DNA of 64,000 bases from Anaeramoeba flamelloides (Eukaryota; Metamonada; Anaeramoebidae), in contig JANTQA010000033.1 of the NCBI GenBank assembly GCA_027625915.1, positions 5,828,001 through 5,892,000 on the forward strand, in the 5' to 3' direction. Under the pieces are notes generated by a model that ran no database searches, was not told the DNA's origin, and saw only the letters and a program-made list of their open reading frames with translations. This document shows, piece by piece, positions 11,220-22,106 of the stretch (position 1 is its first letter; each line of letters opens with the position of its first letter). The position numbers and the translations under genes were made by a program.

Positions 11220-12330
11220 AGATGTCTATTTATACAATTATTTTTTTTTTTACTAGATTAAATATTTTGATTTGTAATTGATTTAATTGTTTATTTGTTA
11301 GTTAAATTTTATTATTTTTTTTAAATTAGGTAGAGATAAATTTCAAAATTTATTTTTGAAGTTAAATTTCTTTTTATTTACTAAAATTATCATATTTTCA
11401 ATTTTAGTTTCTGTTTTGTAAATGAGAATTAGTATATTTCTGTTTATTTTGTACACCCCATTAATAGATGAATTTAACCCAGAATTTTTTGTTTTTATTT
11501 CATAATGATATATAAATAAACCATATTTCAATTGAATTATTATATAGGATTTATATAATCTATATTTTAAATTATTATTCAGAGAATTATTAATAAATAA
11601 TTGTTTACAGTTGTTATATGTTTCTTTAGATTTTTTTTTAATTCTAAAATATATGTGAATTTTTATCTGAATAGATACCCAAATATTTATTTTTTTTATA
11701 AATCTTTTGATATAACTTATTTAAAATTATTAGATTTTAATCCAAATTGTATAAAAATTCCATTTATAAAATTTAATTATTAGTTTAATTGATTTATATT
11801 TCCTTTTATAATTATGAGTAAATCATCTACAAAAATCTGACAATGATTTATTAATGGTATTATTATTAAATAACGAAAATGTGAAATTATACCAAATATG
11901 ATATGTGATAAAGGGATCTCTTTCAAATAAACCAAAACTCTTACACTGATGATATTTTAAAAAAAGTTTAAAATTCTGAATTTAAAATAATTTATTTATT
12001 GTTTTTTTAATTATTCTAAAATTAATAGAATCAAAAAATTTAGCTATATCAATCATTATAATCGATTTTATAACATTTTCATTTTTTTTTGGTAATTTTA
12101 TCTGGTTATATATATATATTTAAGAATATTTAAATCTGTACAAAGAGTATCATATTTTTTTTTTGAAACTAATTGAATTCTACATAAATTATCAAAAAGG
12201 TTCAATTAGTTTTTTTTTTTTAAATAATCTTAGTAAACTTTGATTAATTGATATTTTTTGATAGTTCAAAGATGTCAATTCATCGTCTTTTTTCTGAATA
12301 AATAGAATCGATCCTTTTTTTGATATATTC
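11220..12330 (-). mobile_element. Decayed LINE fragment, LINE-A
   Basis: Minus-strand translation recovers worn reverse-transcriptase landmarks in order: LNYQKISINQS (about 12240-12290, the NYRPISI motif), ERDPLSHIIFGIISHF (about 11870-11930, from QGDPLSP), FVDDLL (about 11815-11835, from YADD), and LILIYKTETKIE (about 11400-11440). The order and spacing match LINE-B and LINE-D. It is older than both, as the motifs themselves have drifted. Ends are approximate and no target duplication is visible; the upstream end abuts a T1 palindrome. Confidence 0.7.
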
Positions 12331-12531
12331 TACAGTCAATTCTACTTTTAAGTCACAAACTTTCACTGAAATTTAAGGTACTAAAAAATCTCAATTTAAG
12401 GCAGAAAATTTATAATTTTTTTTTTACAATTTATTTTTATTAGAATCTGAATTTCGTGCCTTAATATTAAGATTTTTGTTATATCTTAAATTTCCTTAAA
12501 AGTTTATGCCTTAAAAGTGGAACTAACTGTA
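12331..12531. mobile_element. Palindromic TA/CAGT miniature element (family T1, copy 3)
   Basis: A ~200-bp palindrome, TACAGTCAATTCTACTTTTA to AAGTGGAACTAACTGTA, with the same GGCACAAA-type arms, more worn than the copies at 4797 and 5272. It forms the left edge of the large duplication; its partner is at 21704-21902. Confidence 0.68.
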
Positions 12532-13639
12532 GTAAAAAATTCAATTTAATAAAAGAATAAAAATATTTGAAGAAGAAACAGGAATTTTATAATTGAAAAT
12601 ACTTTTTAAAGAAATGATAAAAAAAAATAACCTCAACTTTTTATATTTGCTTTTTAATTGTATATTTTACTATTAGAATCATCGATTTTTTTTTTATTAT
12701 CAATATCTTGTTGGAAAATTTAATAGTTTTATAGTTTTTAGAAAAATTATAATTTTAGAAAAAAACAAAAAATATTAAATCATTGATTTTATACATATAT
12801 TTTATTGTATTTTTAACTGAAAATATGCTTTATATTTATTCTTGTGATCTATTTTCCAACAATTTATTTTTTAGTATGTTGGAATACAAGTTTAATTCAA
12901 CATAATCTATTATATGAGTAATTAAGCATCTTATCTGGTAATTCTTGAAATCAAGAGTAATTTCACCCCAATATTATGAGAATATTACAATAGATATAAA
13001 CCATTTCAAGATTTTTATCAATTTTCAACATGATAGTATATATCTTTTCAAGATTTAGATCCAATTTTAACATTTTTCACTTATCATTTACTTGTCTATA
13101 GTTTTTTAAAGATCAAAAAGCTTCTAAAAAACACTCAAAAAGAAAAAAAATTTTGAATTTATTTGAAAATTGTTGAAAGTTATATAAATGAAAAATATAT
13201 ATTAGCTTACAAAAAACGTGAAACTGTTTTTCTGCAAGTAAAAATCCAAAAAATGTTTTGAATGAAACTTTTTTTCAACCTTTAAATTTGGAAAAACTTT
13301 TTAAAAATAAAGTAATAGAATTTTAATCTTTGAAATAAATTCTTCTAAATTGGATACAATTTGATAAAAAACAAAAGTATTTTGAATTAAAAAATATTTA
13401 ACTCAGTTTTTGTTCCATTCTTGTTGTTCCTTAATTTTGAAAATTTCATTGTTCCAACCTCCATTTTTTTGGAAATTCTTATAAAGAATGATTACAATTT
13501 GTTAAAATTTTAATATTGGATTTTGCTATTCCAAACATTATCAGTATTTTAAAAATAAAAATGACAGATCTGTCAGTTCTTCAAAGTAATAATTAAAGGT
13601 TTTTTGTTTGAAAATATTCCAACCACAAAGCTCAAAAAA

Positions 13640-13890
13640 CATCAGACCATAATTTTTATTATGAGATATCTAAAAAATTCATTTTAATGATTTTGCAAAA
13701 TAAATCGAACAAAATTTTCATTCAGCTTTCTAAAAAAAGGTCTTATAAATCATATAACATTTCAATTTTTTGATTCCCAAATTAAACTTAAATTATAAAT
13801 TTTCTTTCAGAATCCATTCCTTTAATGATTTATTTTTAATCTTTGGGATTGTGTTTTTTAGGAAAGCTGAATGAAAATATTGATCTTTTT
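13640..13890. repeat. Repeat with 21-bp inverted arms, absent from duplication copy 2
   Basis: Arms CAAAATTTTCATTCAGC... (13710-13730) and ...GCTGAATGAAAATATTG (13862-13882) pair with one mismatch. The segment is missing at the matching place in copy 2 (near 25460), and the junction there keeps one copy of the 8-bp word TTTTTATT that flanks it here. A related copy with the same arms is at 49580-49754, and the similarity extends beyond the arms. So this may be an internal part of a longer repeat rather than a whole element. Confidence 0.6.
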
Positions 13891-15293
13891 ATTCAACAAT
13901 TAGCATTATTTACCAAGTTAATTGCATTCCGGCCGAAGTAATTTTGAGTATTTGATTTGATTTAAAGTCCATTTTTAAATTTATTTATCAAATCAAAATC
14001 TATTTAAAAATCAATAGTAATTTATTACAAATAAAAAAAACAATTGGAAACAAAATTTTCAAATAGAGAAATGAAAAATAATCTCAAAAACTCATAACTA
14101 ATAACAATTATAACACCACACTTCTGAAATTATTGATTTAGTTTTGGAATATTTTAAAGATAAGACGAATTAATTACCAAATGATGAAATAGTAAAAATT
14201 GATACTACCAGTTTAATTTTGCTTGACTTTAAAGAAAGTATTCCTATTTGAGTAACCAACTCATTAAAGAGAAGAAACTCACCCCAAGAATTTATTTCTT
14301 GACAAAAATAACAAAATATTTCCAAACAATAGGAAAACTGAATAGAAATTTGAATTCTCCTTTATTTCATTTTTTTATTGTTTATTTCAAAAAAAGATTT
14401 TTCTTTTGAATTAAATTATTTCTTTGGAAAAGAAAAAAAAATACAATCAAATTCTAATTAAACATGAGGTAAATATAATTATTTTTAGATTTAAACTTTC
14501 TCTTTTTGTTTTAATTCTTTTTTTTACAAAACTAATGAAAACAAAAAAAAAAGCCCAAAGGATCGTGAAAAAGAAAGAATCAAAACAAAAAGCTGAACAA
14601 AAATGAATTTAACTTTATTGTTTTTGAACTTTTTTTCGATTCACCAAGACAAAATAAAATAAAAAAAATTTTGATACGAAAAATTTTTGTTATTTCATTT
14701 AATCGATTCAACAAAAAAGATCTCTTCCTTCCATGGAGAACAGCTTTCATTAAAATTTATACTCACTTAAACACAATAGTCTTTTAATTTACTTGCTCAT
14801 TTTTTGTTTTTACAATAATCCCAAAGATTCTTTTTTCACTTTTCTTGATTCTTTACACTTTTAAAGCTGTTTTTTGGTTGATTATTAAATTTTTTCAAAA
14901 TATTTTTCTTGTTTTTTCTTTTTATATTCGAAACAATCAAAAAGAGTTTCATTTTTTCTTTTTTTTTTGTTTTATTTTTTGATAAAAAAAGAACCACTTC
15001 TATTAAAACAAATTTACTTTCCCTTGAAATATACATTAAATAATTACAAACAACAAAATATCAAAAAATAATCAAATGATTTATTCAAATAATTTTTTTT
15101 TTAAGAGTCTTTTCATTCTGAAATTATTATTTGAAGTGGATGAAAAAACTTCATATTTTAAATTTTCAAAAACATCCAAATGAATTCTGCTTTAAATTTT
15201 CTTTGTAAATTTTCCAAAATGGTTTTTTAATTTGATTTTATTTTTTTTGTTTTTTTTTGTTTTTTATTAATGCAACTTTTTGAACATTAAAAT

Positions 15294-17147
15294 ATGAATA
15301 ATAGTAATAATAACAAGAAGATAATCTGTGCAATTGATTTTGGCACTTCAAGAACTGGAGCCGCCTGGATGGTTTCAATTGACAATATCTCAAGAAATCA
15401 AATCGGTCCAACTGATGTAACTAGAATAGAATTGGATCCAAAAGATAAAAAATTCAAAACCTCAACAGCTATTCTATTTAAAAAAACCAATTCAAATAAA
15501 TGGGAACCTTTTTTATTTGGAAAATCAGCTGAATCAAAATATCTAAGAATAAAACAAAAAGAAATGAAAAATTATCAATTCTTCAAAAATTTCAAAATGA
15601 AACTATATCAAAATAATTCATTAAACCTTAAAATCCAATCTTACTCTGGGGAAGAATGGGAGTTTACAAAAGTCTTATCTGGAGTGTTCAAATTTATTAA
15701 TCAAAAATTTGTTGAATCTGTAAAAAATATTAATTCAAAGATTAATCTAAGTATTAATAATGATACAACCCAATGGGTTTTAACTGTGCCTGCAATTTGG
15801 GAAGACAAAGCCAAAGAAATCATGAGAAGAGCATTTTATAAAGCAGGACTGATCTCAAGTAAAAAATCACCAAATTTATTATTTTGTTATGAACCTGAAG
15901 TTGCTGCAATAGATTTTTTCCAAGACCAAAGAAACCAATTAAGCCAATTTAATAATAAAAAATTGTTAGTTGTTGATGCAGGAGGCGGAACAATTGATAT
16001 CACATTGATGAAACCAACAATTGTCAATGATGAAATAAAAGAATTTGAAATCTTGATGGTTCCCAAAGGAGGAGATTTTGGTTCCATTTATATTGATCAA
16101 GAATTCCAAAAATTTTTCCAAAGTTTTTTGAATTTAAATGATAATCAATTCAAAGAATTAAAAAATGCTTCTCCAAAAGGTTTTTTGAAATTATCAAATC
16201 AATGGGAATCACTTAAAATGGGAATTCAAAGTAATGAGATGACTGAAAATGATTCTCACTTGATTGAAATATCATTTGATATTAGAAAATATTTAAAAAA
16301 AACCAATTCAGCACTAAATGTAGAAGATTTAGTGAATCAATTTAATAAAATGGATCAAAATTCAGGTTTATCGAGAATTAAATGGGACGAAGACGAAGAT
16401 AGTTTGGAAATTTATGGAGACCGAATAAAATCTTTTTTTCAAAAACCTATCCAAAAATTACGAAATTATTTAAATAATTTAAAACAAACCTCAGAAATAT
16501 TCAAACAAACTGAAATTGTATTTTTCACTGGAGGGCTATCAAATAGTGATTATTTTCGAAAATCAGTCAAGAAACAATTAGGGAATAATTATCAATATTG
16601 TAAATCCCCTTACCCAGATAAATCAATTCTTTATGGAGCTGTTATTTTTGGTTTTGACCCAAATATCGTATCAATTCGAAGATCTCAATTTACTTATGGT
16701 ATTATATCTAGTATACGTTTTAACCCAGAAATTCATGACAAAAATAGAAAAACCATTATCAAAAATGATAATAATCAAGAAATTGAACATTGTGATAATG
16801 TTTTTGAACCATATATTTTTAAAGGTGATGTAATTAGATTATCAGAACCAATATTAAAGGTTTATATTCCACTTTATGAAAACCAAAACGCTATAAAGTT
16901 CCAAATTGTAAGAACAACTAAAAAATGGGATCCAAAAAAGAAATCTCTTTATATTGATTCTCAAGGTGTACAAAAAATGGGATCAGTAACAGTCCCATTA
17001 CCCCAATCAAATATTTCTCGAAATGAACAAGAAGTTGAAGTTGCTTTCCATTTTGCAACAACAGAAATCAAAATATTTATGAAATATCTTCCTGATCCAA
17101 CAATAACACGACAATTAACTTTGAGTTACGATCAAACTGAAAATTGA
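15294..17147 (+). CDS. HSPA12-like Hsp70 family protein, 617 aa
   Basis: One uninterrupted exon ending in TGA. The actin/Hsp70 ATPase landmarks are in order: phosphate-1 loop IDFGTSRTGAAW (residues ~14-25), WVLTVPAIWEDKA (~160-172), phosphate-2 VVDAGGGTIDIT (~225-236), KGGDFGSIYID (~255), and the adenosine motif FFTGGLSNSDYFR (~412-424). The form DFGTS rather than DLGTT, and a tail with no canonical peptide-binding domain or EEVD end, point to the divergent HSPA12A/B group. Members of that group bind ATP but their clients are poorly known. There is no signal peptide, so it is likely cytosolic. The ATG is followed by a short Asn/Lys run, and the 5' flank is conserved in copy 2. Base use is A-rich but codon structure is clean. 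A close paralogue lies ~11.5 kb downstream. Confidence 0.88.
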   Translation: MNNSNNNKKIICAIDFGTSRTGAAWMVSIDNISRNQIGPTDVTRIELDPKDKKFKTSTAILFKKTNSNKWEPFLFGKSAESKYLRIKQKEMKNYQFFKNFKMKLYQNNSLNLKIQSYSGEEWEFTKVLSGVFKFINQKFVESVKNINSKINLSINNDTTQWVLTVPAIWEDKAKEIMRRAFYKAGLISSKKSPNLLFCYEPEVAAIDFFQDQRNQLSQFNNKKLLVVDAGGGTIDITLMKPTIVNDEIKEFEILMVPKGGDFGSIYIDQEFQKFFQSFLNLNDNQFKELKNASPKGFLKLSNQWESLKMGIQSNEMTENDSHLIEISFDIRKYLKKTNSALNVEDLVNQFNKMDQNSGLSRIKWDEDEDSLEIYGDRIKSFFQKPIQKLRNYLNNLKQTSEIFKQTEIVFFTGGLSNSDYFRKSVKKQLGNNYQYCKSPYPDKSILYGAVIFGFDPNIVSIRRSQFTYGIISSIRFNPEIHDKNRKTIIKNDNNQEIEHCDNVFEPYIFKGDVIRLSEPILKVYIPLYENQNAIKFQIVRTTKKWDPKKKSLYIDSQGVQKMGSVTVPLPQSNISRNEQEVEVAFHFATTEIKIFMKYLPDPTITRQLTLSYDQTEN

Positions 17148-17574
17148 TTTTTATTCTTTTTTTCCTCCTCAAAAGCAATCTTTGTTTTTTTTTTGTCTCT
17201 TTTTATTCTTTACATACCTCTTATTCTTTTCATTCCATATATTTTTATTTTAACTCTCTTTGTTTTCTTTTTTTCTTTTCTAGTACTATATATTTCATTC
17301 TTGATTTGTTTTTTAAAACAATTTTACAATTCAATGATCAAATTTTTATTTCAATTCTTGGTTTTTAATGGAAGCTCATTTAAATCCAACTATAAAAATC
17401 TCAATAAAATTTTAGAATAGATAACCAATGTGAGTATCTAATAACTTTTCATTGAAGGGCTGAAAGGGTTTGATTCACATTTCGAACTAATAAAAAAAGT
17501 TTTCATTTTAATTTTGTAAGAGTTTTGAATTCCAAAATTTTGCCATTAGTTTTTTCGAAATTCAAAAGAATAAA

Positions 17575-18560
17575 GAAAAATCATCGATTTTATTTTATTT
17601 TATTTTATTTTAATTTGAAGCGAAGAAATTAATTTCCTCTTACTGTCCTAATTCCTAAAATTTTGAAATTTCAATAAAGAATTATAATTCTCTTTATCAT
17701 TAACTAATGATAACATAAATTATAATTCTTTATTTTGAAGAATATCAAAGATATTATTCTTTGTAATATTTGCTTATTATATTTAAATATTTGTATTTAA
17801 TCTTAAATCCACATTATTTGATGTTCTTTATAGAATGGACAGTGCCATAAAAATGATTGATATCTTCAACGATTTCGAAGTTGAAATATTTTTTGCATAA
17901 ATTACATGATTCTGTTTTTATTTCATTCTTATCATAAACATAAGAATATCTATGGAGATAATTTGTGAAATTTCTTAGTTTTAATATGGAATTAGTACAC
18001 TCTACAACACGACTATTAGTTTATATTGTTATTATACCTAATAATTTTAAAATATTCTTGATCTTTCCATCCTACCCTAACCTATCAAGTTTTCTCGAAA
18101 TTTGTTTAGATTTATATTTCGTAATTTTAAATTTTCTACTTTTCAATTAATATTTTTGATGTCTTCTTTTGAATATTTTAAATTTTTTTGATTTGTTTTC
18201 AAAACCAAGATTTTCTAATTTCTTTTTGTGTTTAACTCTTCTTTTATATATCAAAATTCTTACTTGGTCTATTTTTACTTCAATTTAATACATTAATCTA
18301 GGATAGTGTGGATTAATTTTTAAAACTTTTGTTACATTTTTTATTTATCCAAACATCTATCGAGTTGAAATCTTTTTGGTGTAGATTGAAAATTTAAATA
18401 CCAAAAAATAGTATAATTGGCTAATACATATCAATTAAAACATTAGTAATTTTACTTCATTTGCTTCTTTTTTTTGATTGAAAAATAATTTAGATTTTTT
18501 TAGAATTGTCTTTTACTTTTTTAGAAGTTGTTTTACGAAAATATTTCTTTTGTTAAAGCC
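17575..18560 (-). mobile_element. LINE 3' portion, LINE-C
   Basis: Minus-strand remnant of the same LINE family. The 3' tail is seen as (ATTTT)n at ~17587-17610, that is (AAAAT)n on the element's sense strand. The zinc-knuckle region lies at ~17825-17930 (GGACAGTGCCATAAAAATGAT matches LINE-B and its duplicate at ~29410). Worn matches to the IYKTEAKID and IFDFTESDF regions run out to ~18560. No intact frame is present. Its first ~380 bp (17575-17955) are nearly identical to 29155-29556 because they lie in the duplicated block. Confidence 0.75.
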
Positions 18561-18589
18561 AAATGTCTTACACAAGAGTAAATATAAAA

Positions 18590-20430
18590 CTGGGATCAAA
18601 AAATTTTTTTATTGCTCAACAAATTCAAAATTTTCTTAAATTTCGATTTTTGGTGTTTAGAAGTCTCTAGGACGTCTATTTTTCGATATATTTCCCAAAA
18701 TCGATTTTTATATACAAATTTTTTAATAGTGATTTTTCACAACTATTTTGGGCAATTAATCGAAAAATATAAGAGCCCCAAAAAAATGAAAAATTGAGAT
18801 TGTTTTTATTTTTTTTATATAGTGACGTCCATAGATTAAAATGAATTTTAAAGTTTTTTTTTTTTTGAAAAAAAAAAAAATTTTTTTTTTAATTGTAGGT
18901 TTTACTATATATAAATAATTTAAAATCTTCTACTCCTCACACAGAAAAAACTACTTAGTTACCAGCATTTATCCGAATTTTGGTACCTTAAGAGGATTTG
19001 AATTTTTGAAAAAAAAATTTTTAAAATATTTAAAGGTAAATTCAGGTAGCAAACATGTATACTTTAATTGATCAAATTATATATAAAAATTTAAAAAAAA
19101 AAAAAAAAAACTATTAATTTAATTGATCTTATCAGAAATCGAACTCCTGCTACAGACTTTTCAAATTTTGAGATCTCGGTGCTCTTCCGCTGAGCTAATG
19201 AGTAATTATTGGATATTTTAAAATTATCAAATTTTGAAGATAATGAAATTGAATTTTTAATTGAGTAATTTTTCTAATATATATATTTTTTTTTGAAAAA
19301 AAAACATGTTTTTTACGATTAAAAAATTGTTTTATTTTTTGATTGTCAAAAAATTAATAAATTTAAAATTGAATTGAAAAAAACTATAAAAAAAAAATTT
19401 TTTTTTGAAAAAAATCATTTTAATAGGAAACTCTAGTAAAAATTTGTTTTTAATTTTTAGCATTTTTTTTATATTTTTCTAGTGATTAAACTATCAAAAA
19501 TTTGAAAAAATGAATATTTAGATAAAATAAGATGAGGTCTAATAATTTTTTTTTTCAAAATATTGGTAATGTGAATTTTTTTTCTGATAAATTAGAAAAA
19601 AATGAAATTTTACTAGAGTTTTCCAATTAAAAAAAAAATTTTTTTTTAAACATTGTTTTTCAGTTAAAATAAAAATAAAAATCATTTTTTTGAGATGTTT
19701 AAAAAAATTTTTTTCTTTCAAAGTTACCAATTTTTAGTACTTTAAAAAATATTTTGAAAAAAATTTTTTATATACATTTTTTAAAATTTTCAATTTTGAA
19801 AAAAGTCAAAAACACCTATTTTAAATACTAAATATTTTCGAAACCACTAACCCTCAAAAAGTTTAAATTTAAAAAATTCACAAAAAAAATCAAAATAAAA
19901 ATTTTGGAAAAAAATTTTTATATATATCAAATAGATTTTTATATTTCATTTTATCAACTAATATTCACAGTAACTTATGTATTTTTATAAATAACTTGTA
20001 TAAAAGTGAAATAAAAAATAAATTTTTTTTTTTTAAAAGTGAAAAAAAAAAATTTCAAAATTAAAAATTTTATAACTATTGTAGTTTAAAATATATTATA
20101 AATATAAAATTTGAGTAAATCCAAAATGGGAAAATCAAAAATGTAGAAAAAAAATTTTCAAAAACAAATATTTTTTTAAACATTAATTTTTTCAAATTTT
20201 TTCACCAAAATCATATTTTTAATCAAAAATTACCCTAGTAAGATGATCTTTAAAACACCAAAAAAAATTATTTTTGTGTAAAAAGGCACCTTTTTCAAAA
20301 ATGAAAAATTCAAAATTTCAAAAAAATATTTTTTTTTTGACAAAAAATCGAAAATTGAGAATAACTTCTAAACTAGAGGAGATAAAGAGCTCTAAACTTA
20401 AAAAATCAATTTTTCAGATTATTTGGATTG
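18590..20430. other. Extremely AT-rich low-complexity tract
   Basis: Long alternating A and T runs with almost no G or C for ~1.8 kb, apart from a tRNA-like patch at 19130-19215. Short open frames in it are made of Phe/Lys runs and are not credible genes. It separates LINE-C from the second duplication copy. No matching copy is seen elsewhere in the window. Confidence 0.5.
19130..19215 (-). tRNA. tRNA-like sequence (tRNA relic or tRNA-derived SINE head)
   Basis: On the minus strand: TAGCTCAGCGGAAGAGC is a perfect D arm and A box, and CAGGAGTTCGATTTCTG is a T arm with a 5-bp stem and a B box close to GGTTCGANTCC. Between them the anticodon stem does not close (CCGAG against AATTT), and the acceptor ends pair at only about four of seven positions. 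So it looks like a tRNA that has decayed or been taken over as a pol III promoter. It is not a gene I would trust to make a working tRNA. Confidence 0.4.
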
Positions 20431-21703
20431 AGGAAAGATGAGTAATTCGCCCAAAGATCCAATATTTATAAATTTAATTTTTTTCGATTTATACTTGTGT
20501 TGAAAACACTCTTCTGTACTTGATAAAACTCCTCAAAAATATTGTGAAATTTTTAAAATTCAAATCTCTTTATTTAAAACATAAAAATATAAATCTTATC
20601 AACAAGTTCAACAATTTTAAAATTCAGAAAATTTACTAACTGTTAAAATAGACATTATTCCATAATAAATAAAAATTCAAAGGAAAATTTACCCTTTATG
20701 TTTCAAAATATGAAAAAAAAAGGAAATAACAGATAATATTGATCATTTTTTATGGGTAAGCTATTTCTATAAAAATATTTAAATTACTATTTCAAAATAA
20801 ATTACAACAAATAAATCTTAATGGGCTAATTTCAAATCAAGACAGTCTTGAGATTATTTTCATTAATTAATAATCTTGAAATCTATGATTTTACGCTTAA
20901 ATAACCAGAAGGTAATTTAAGTCTAAGCGCTACTAGAGTGTAATTTACACTCCTTCAATAATAAAATATTTTTTTTTTCACTTGAATAAATTTCTATTTC
21001 GCAGGTGTATAAATATATTTCTTATATAAATATTTATTAATGGAAGAAGTGTAAAATTACATTCTAAATGCCTTTTACTTAAATTTACTCATAGAAAATT
21101 CAAGTGTATAATCATAGACTTCACAATTGTTCAAGGAGATAGATACACCCAGATTTTTTAAATTTAAAAAGAAAAAGAAAAAAAGAAAAAAAAATTGAAA
21201 TTTAAAAAGGGTTTTTAAGAAAAAATAGGTAAAAAATAAAAAAACGAAAGAAAAAAAAGATCGTTATCTTTCATTAAAAAGATTCCAAAATCACAGCCAC
21301 AATACATTTGGTTGATTTAATAATTTGATAATTGATCATGAATGTTCACTTGATGATAGTTATTTAATTTTAATAATTTCACATTTTTTTTTATTTATCT
21401 GATTAAAAATTTTGGTTATTTTTAGACTTTTATTTTTGGTTTTTATTTTCAAGTTACTCATACTTTCGTGTTTTCATGTCACAATATTAGCAAGTAACCA
21501 CTTGAACATTTTACCTTTGTAACTCTTATTCCCAATATAAATAAGATTTAACTCAGCGAGGAATATAAAAACTTTTAAAATACATTTCAAAATCATTTAA
21601 GTTGATTTTTCAAAATTTTTACTTTTCCCTTAGAATTAGAAAACCTTTTCCATTTTCTCCCAAGGTTAGAGTTAATTGGTAAAAAAAAACTTGATTTTTC
21701 TAA
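20431..21703. other. Spacer, no gene seen
   Basis: AT-rich, with a few more complex words (for example GTAATTTACACTCCTTC near 20940, with a loosely mirrored AAGTGTAAAATTACATTC near 21050). No frame, RNA or repeat copy is recognised. Confidence 0.35.
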
Positions 21704-21902
21704 TATAGTCAGTTCCACCATTTTGACACAAACGTTCAATGAAATTTAAGGCACAATAAAAATCTCAAATTAAAGCACAAAATTCAAATTCTAGTAAAAT
21801 TAATCGGATAAGAAAAAATTCAAAAAATATACTTTAAATTGAGATTTTTATGTACCTAAAATTCCCTTGAGAGTTTGATCCTTAAAAGTGGAACTAACTG
21901 TA
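21704..21902. mobile_element. Palindromic TA/CAGT miniature element (family T1, copy 4)
   Basis: Worn palindrome matching 12331-12531 at the left edge of duplication copy 2. The left end reads TATAGTCAGTTCCACC and the right end GTGGAACTAACTGTA. The two edge copies differ from each other much more than the duplicated Hsp70 genes do. Confidence 0.62.
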
Positions 21903-22106
21903 GTAAAAAAATCAATTTATTATAAAAATAAAAAGATTTGAAGAAGAAACTGAAATTTTAGAAACTAAAGATAATTTTATGAAACGGAGAAATACAAAAC
22001 AACCTCAACTTTTTATATTTGTTTATCAAAAAGTATTTTTTGCTATTAAAAACATTAATTTTTTTAACCAATATCTTGTTGAAAAATATAAAAGTTTTAT
22101 AGTTTT

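Larger units (their letters stand above)
12331..17960 (+). repeat. Segmental duplication around the Hsp70 gene, copy 1
   Basis: About 5.6 kb that recurs in direct orientation at 21704-29560. Left of ~13140 the two copies are only moderately similar. From ~13140 to ~17955 they are nearly identical except for a ~230-bp segment missing in copy 2 and two diverged patches in the Hsp70 coding region. The right edge of high identity lies inside a LINE (17575-18560), where the copies become merely LINE-like to each other. The left edge is a T1 palindrome. A Lys-rich short frame at 14424-14606 is conserved in both copies, but I cannot show that it is a gene. Confidence 0.9.

Noticed and set aside
14424-14606. 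Lys-rich frame repeated at 25954-26181
   Set aside because: Conserved only because it lies in the near-identical duplication; composed largely of A-rich codons, no family match. Could hide a tiny peptide at the end (MKTKKKAQRIV...), but there is no independent support.
15294-17147. Alternative genetic code
   Set aside because: TGA ends the Hsp70 gene and TAA ends ribokinase, LRR, eS27, Ras and the INTS14-like gene; no in-frame stops occur in intact genes.
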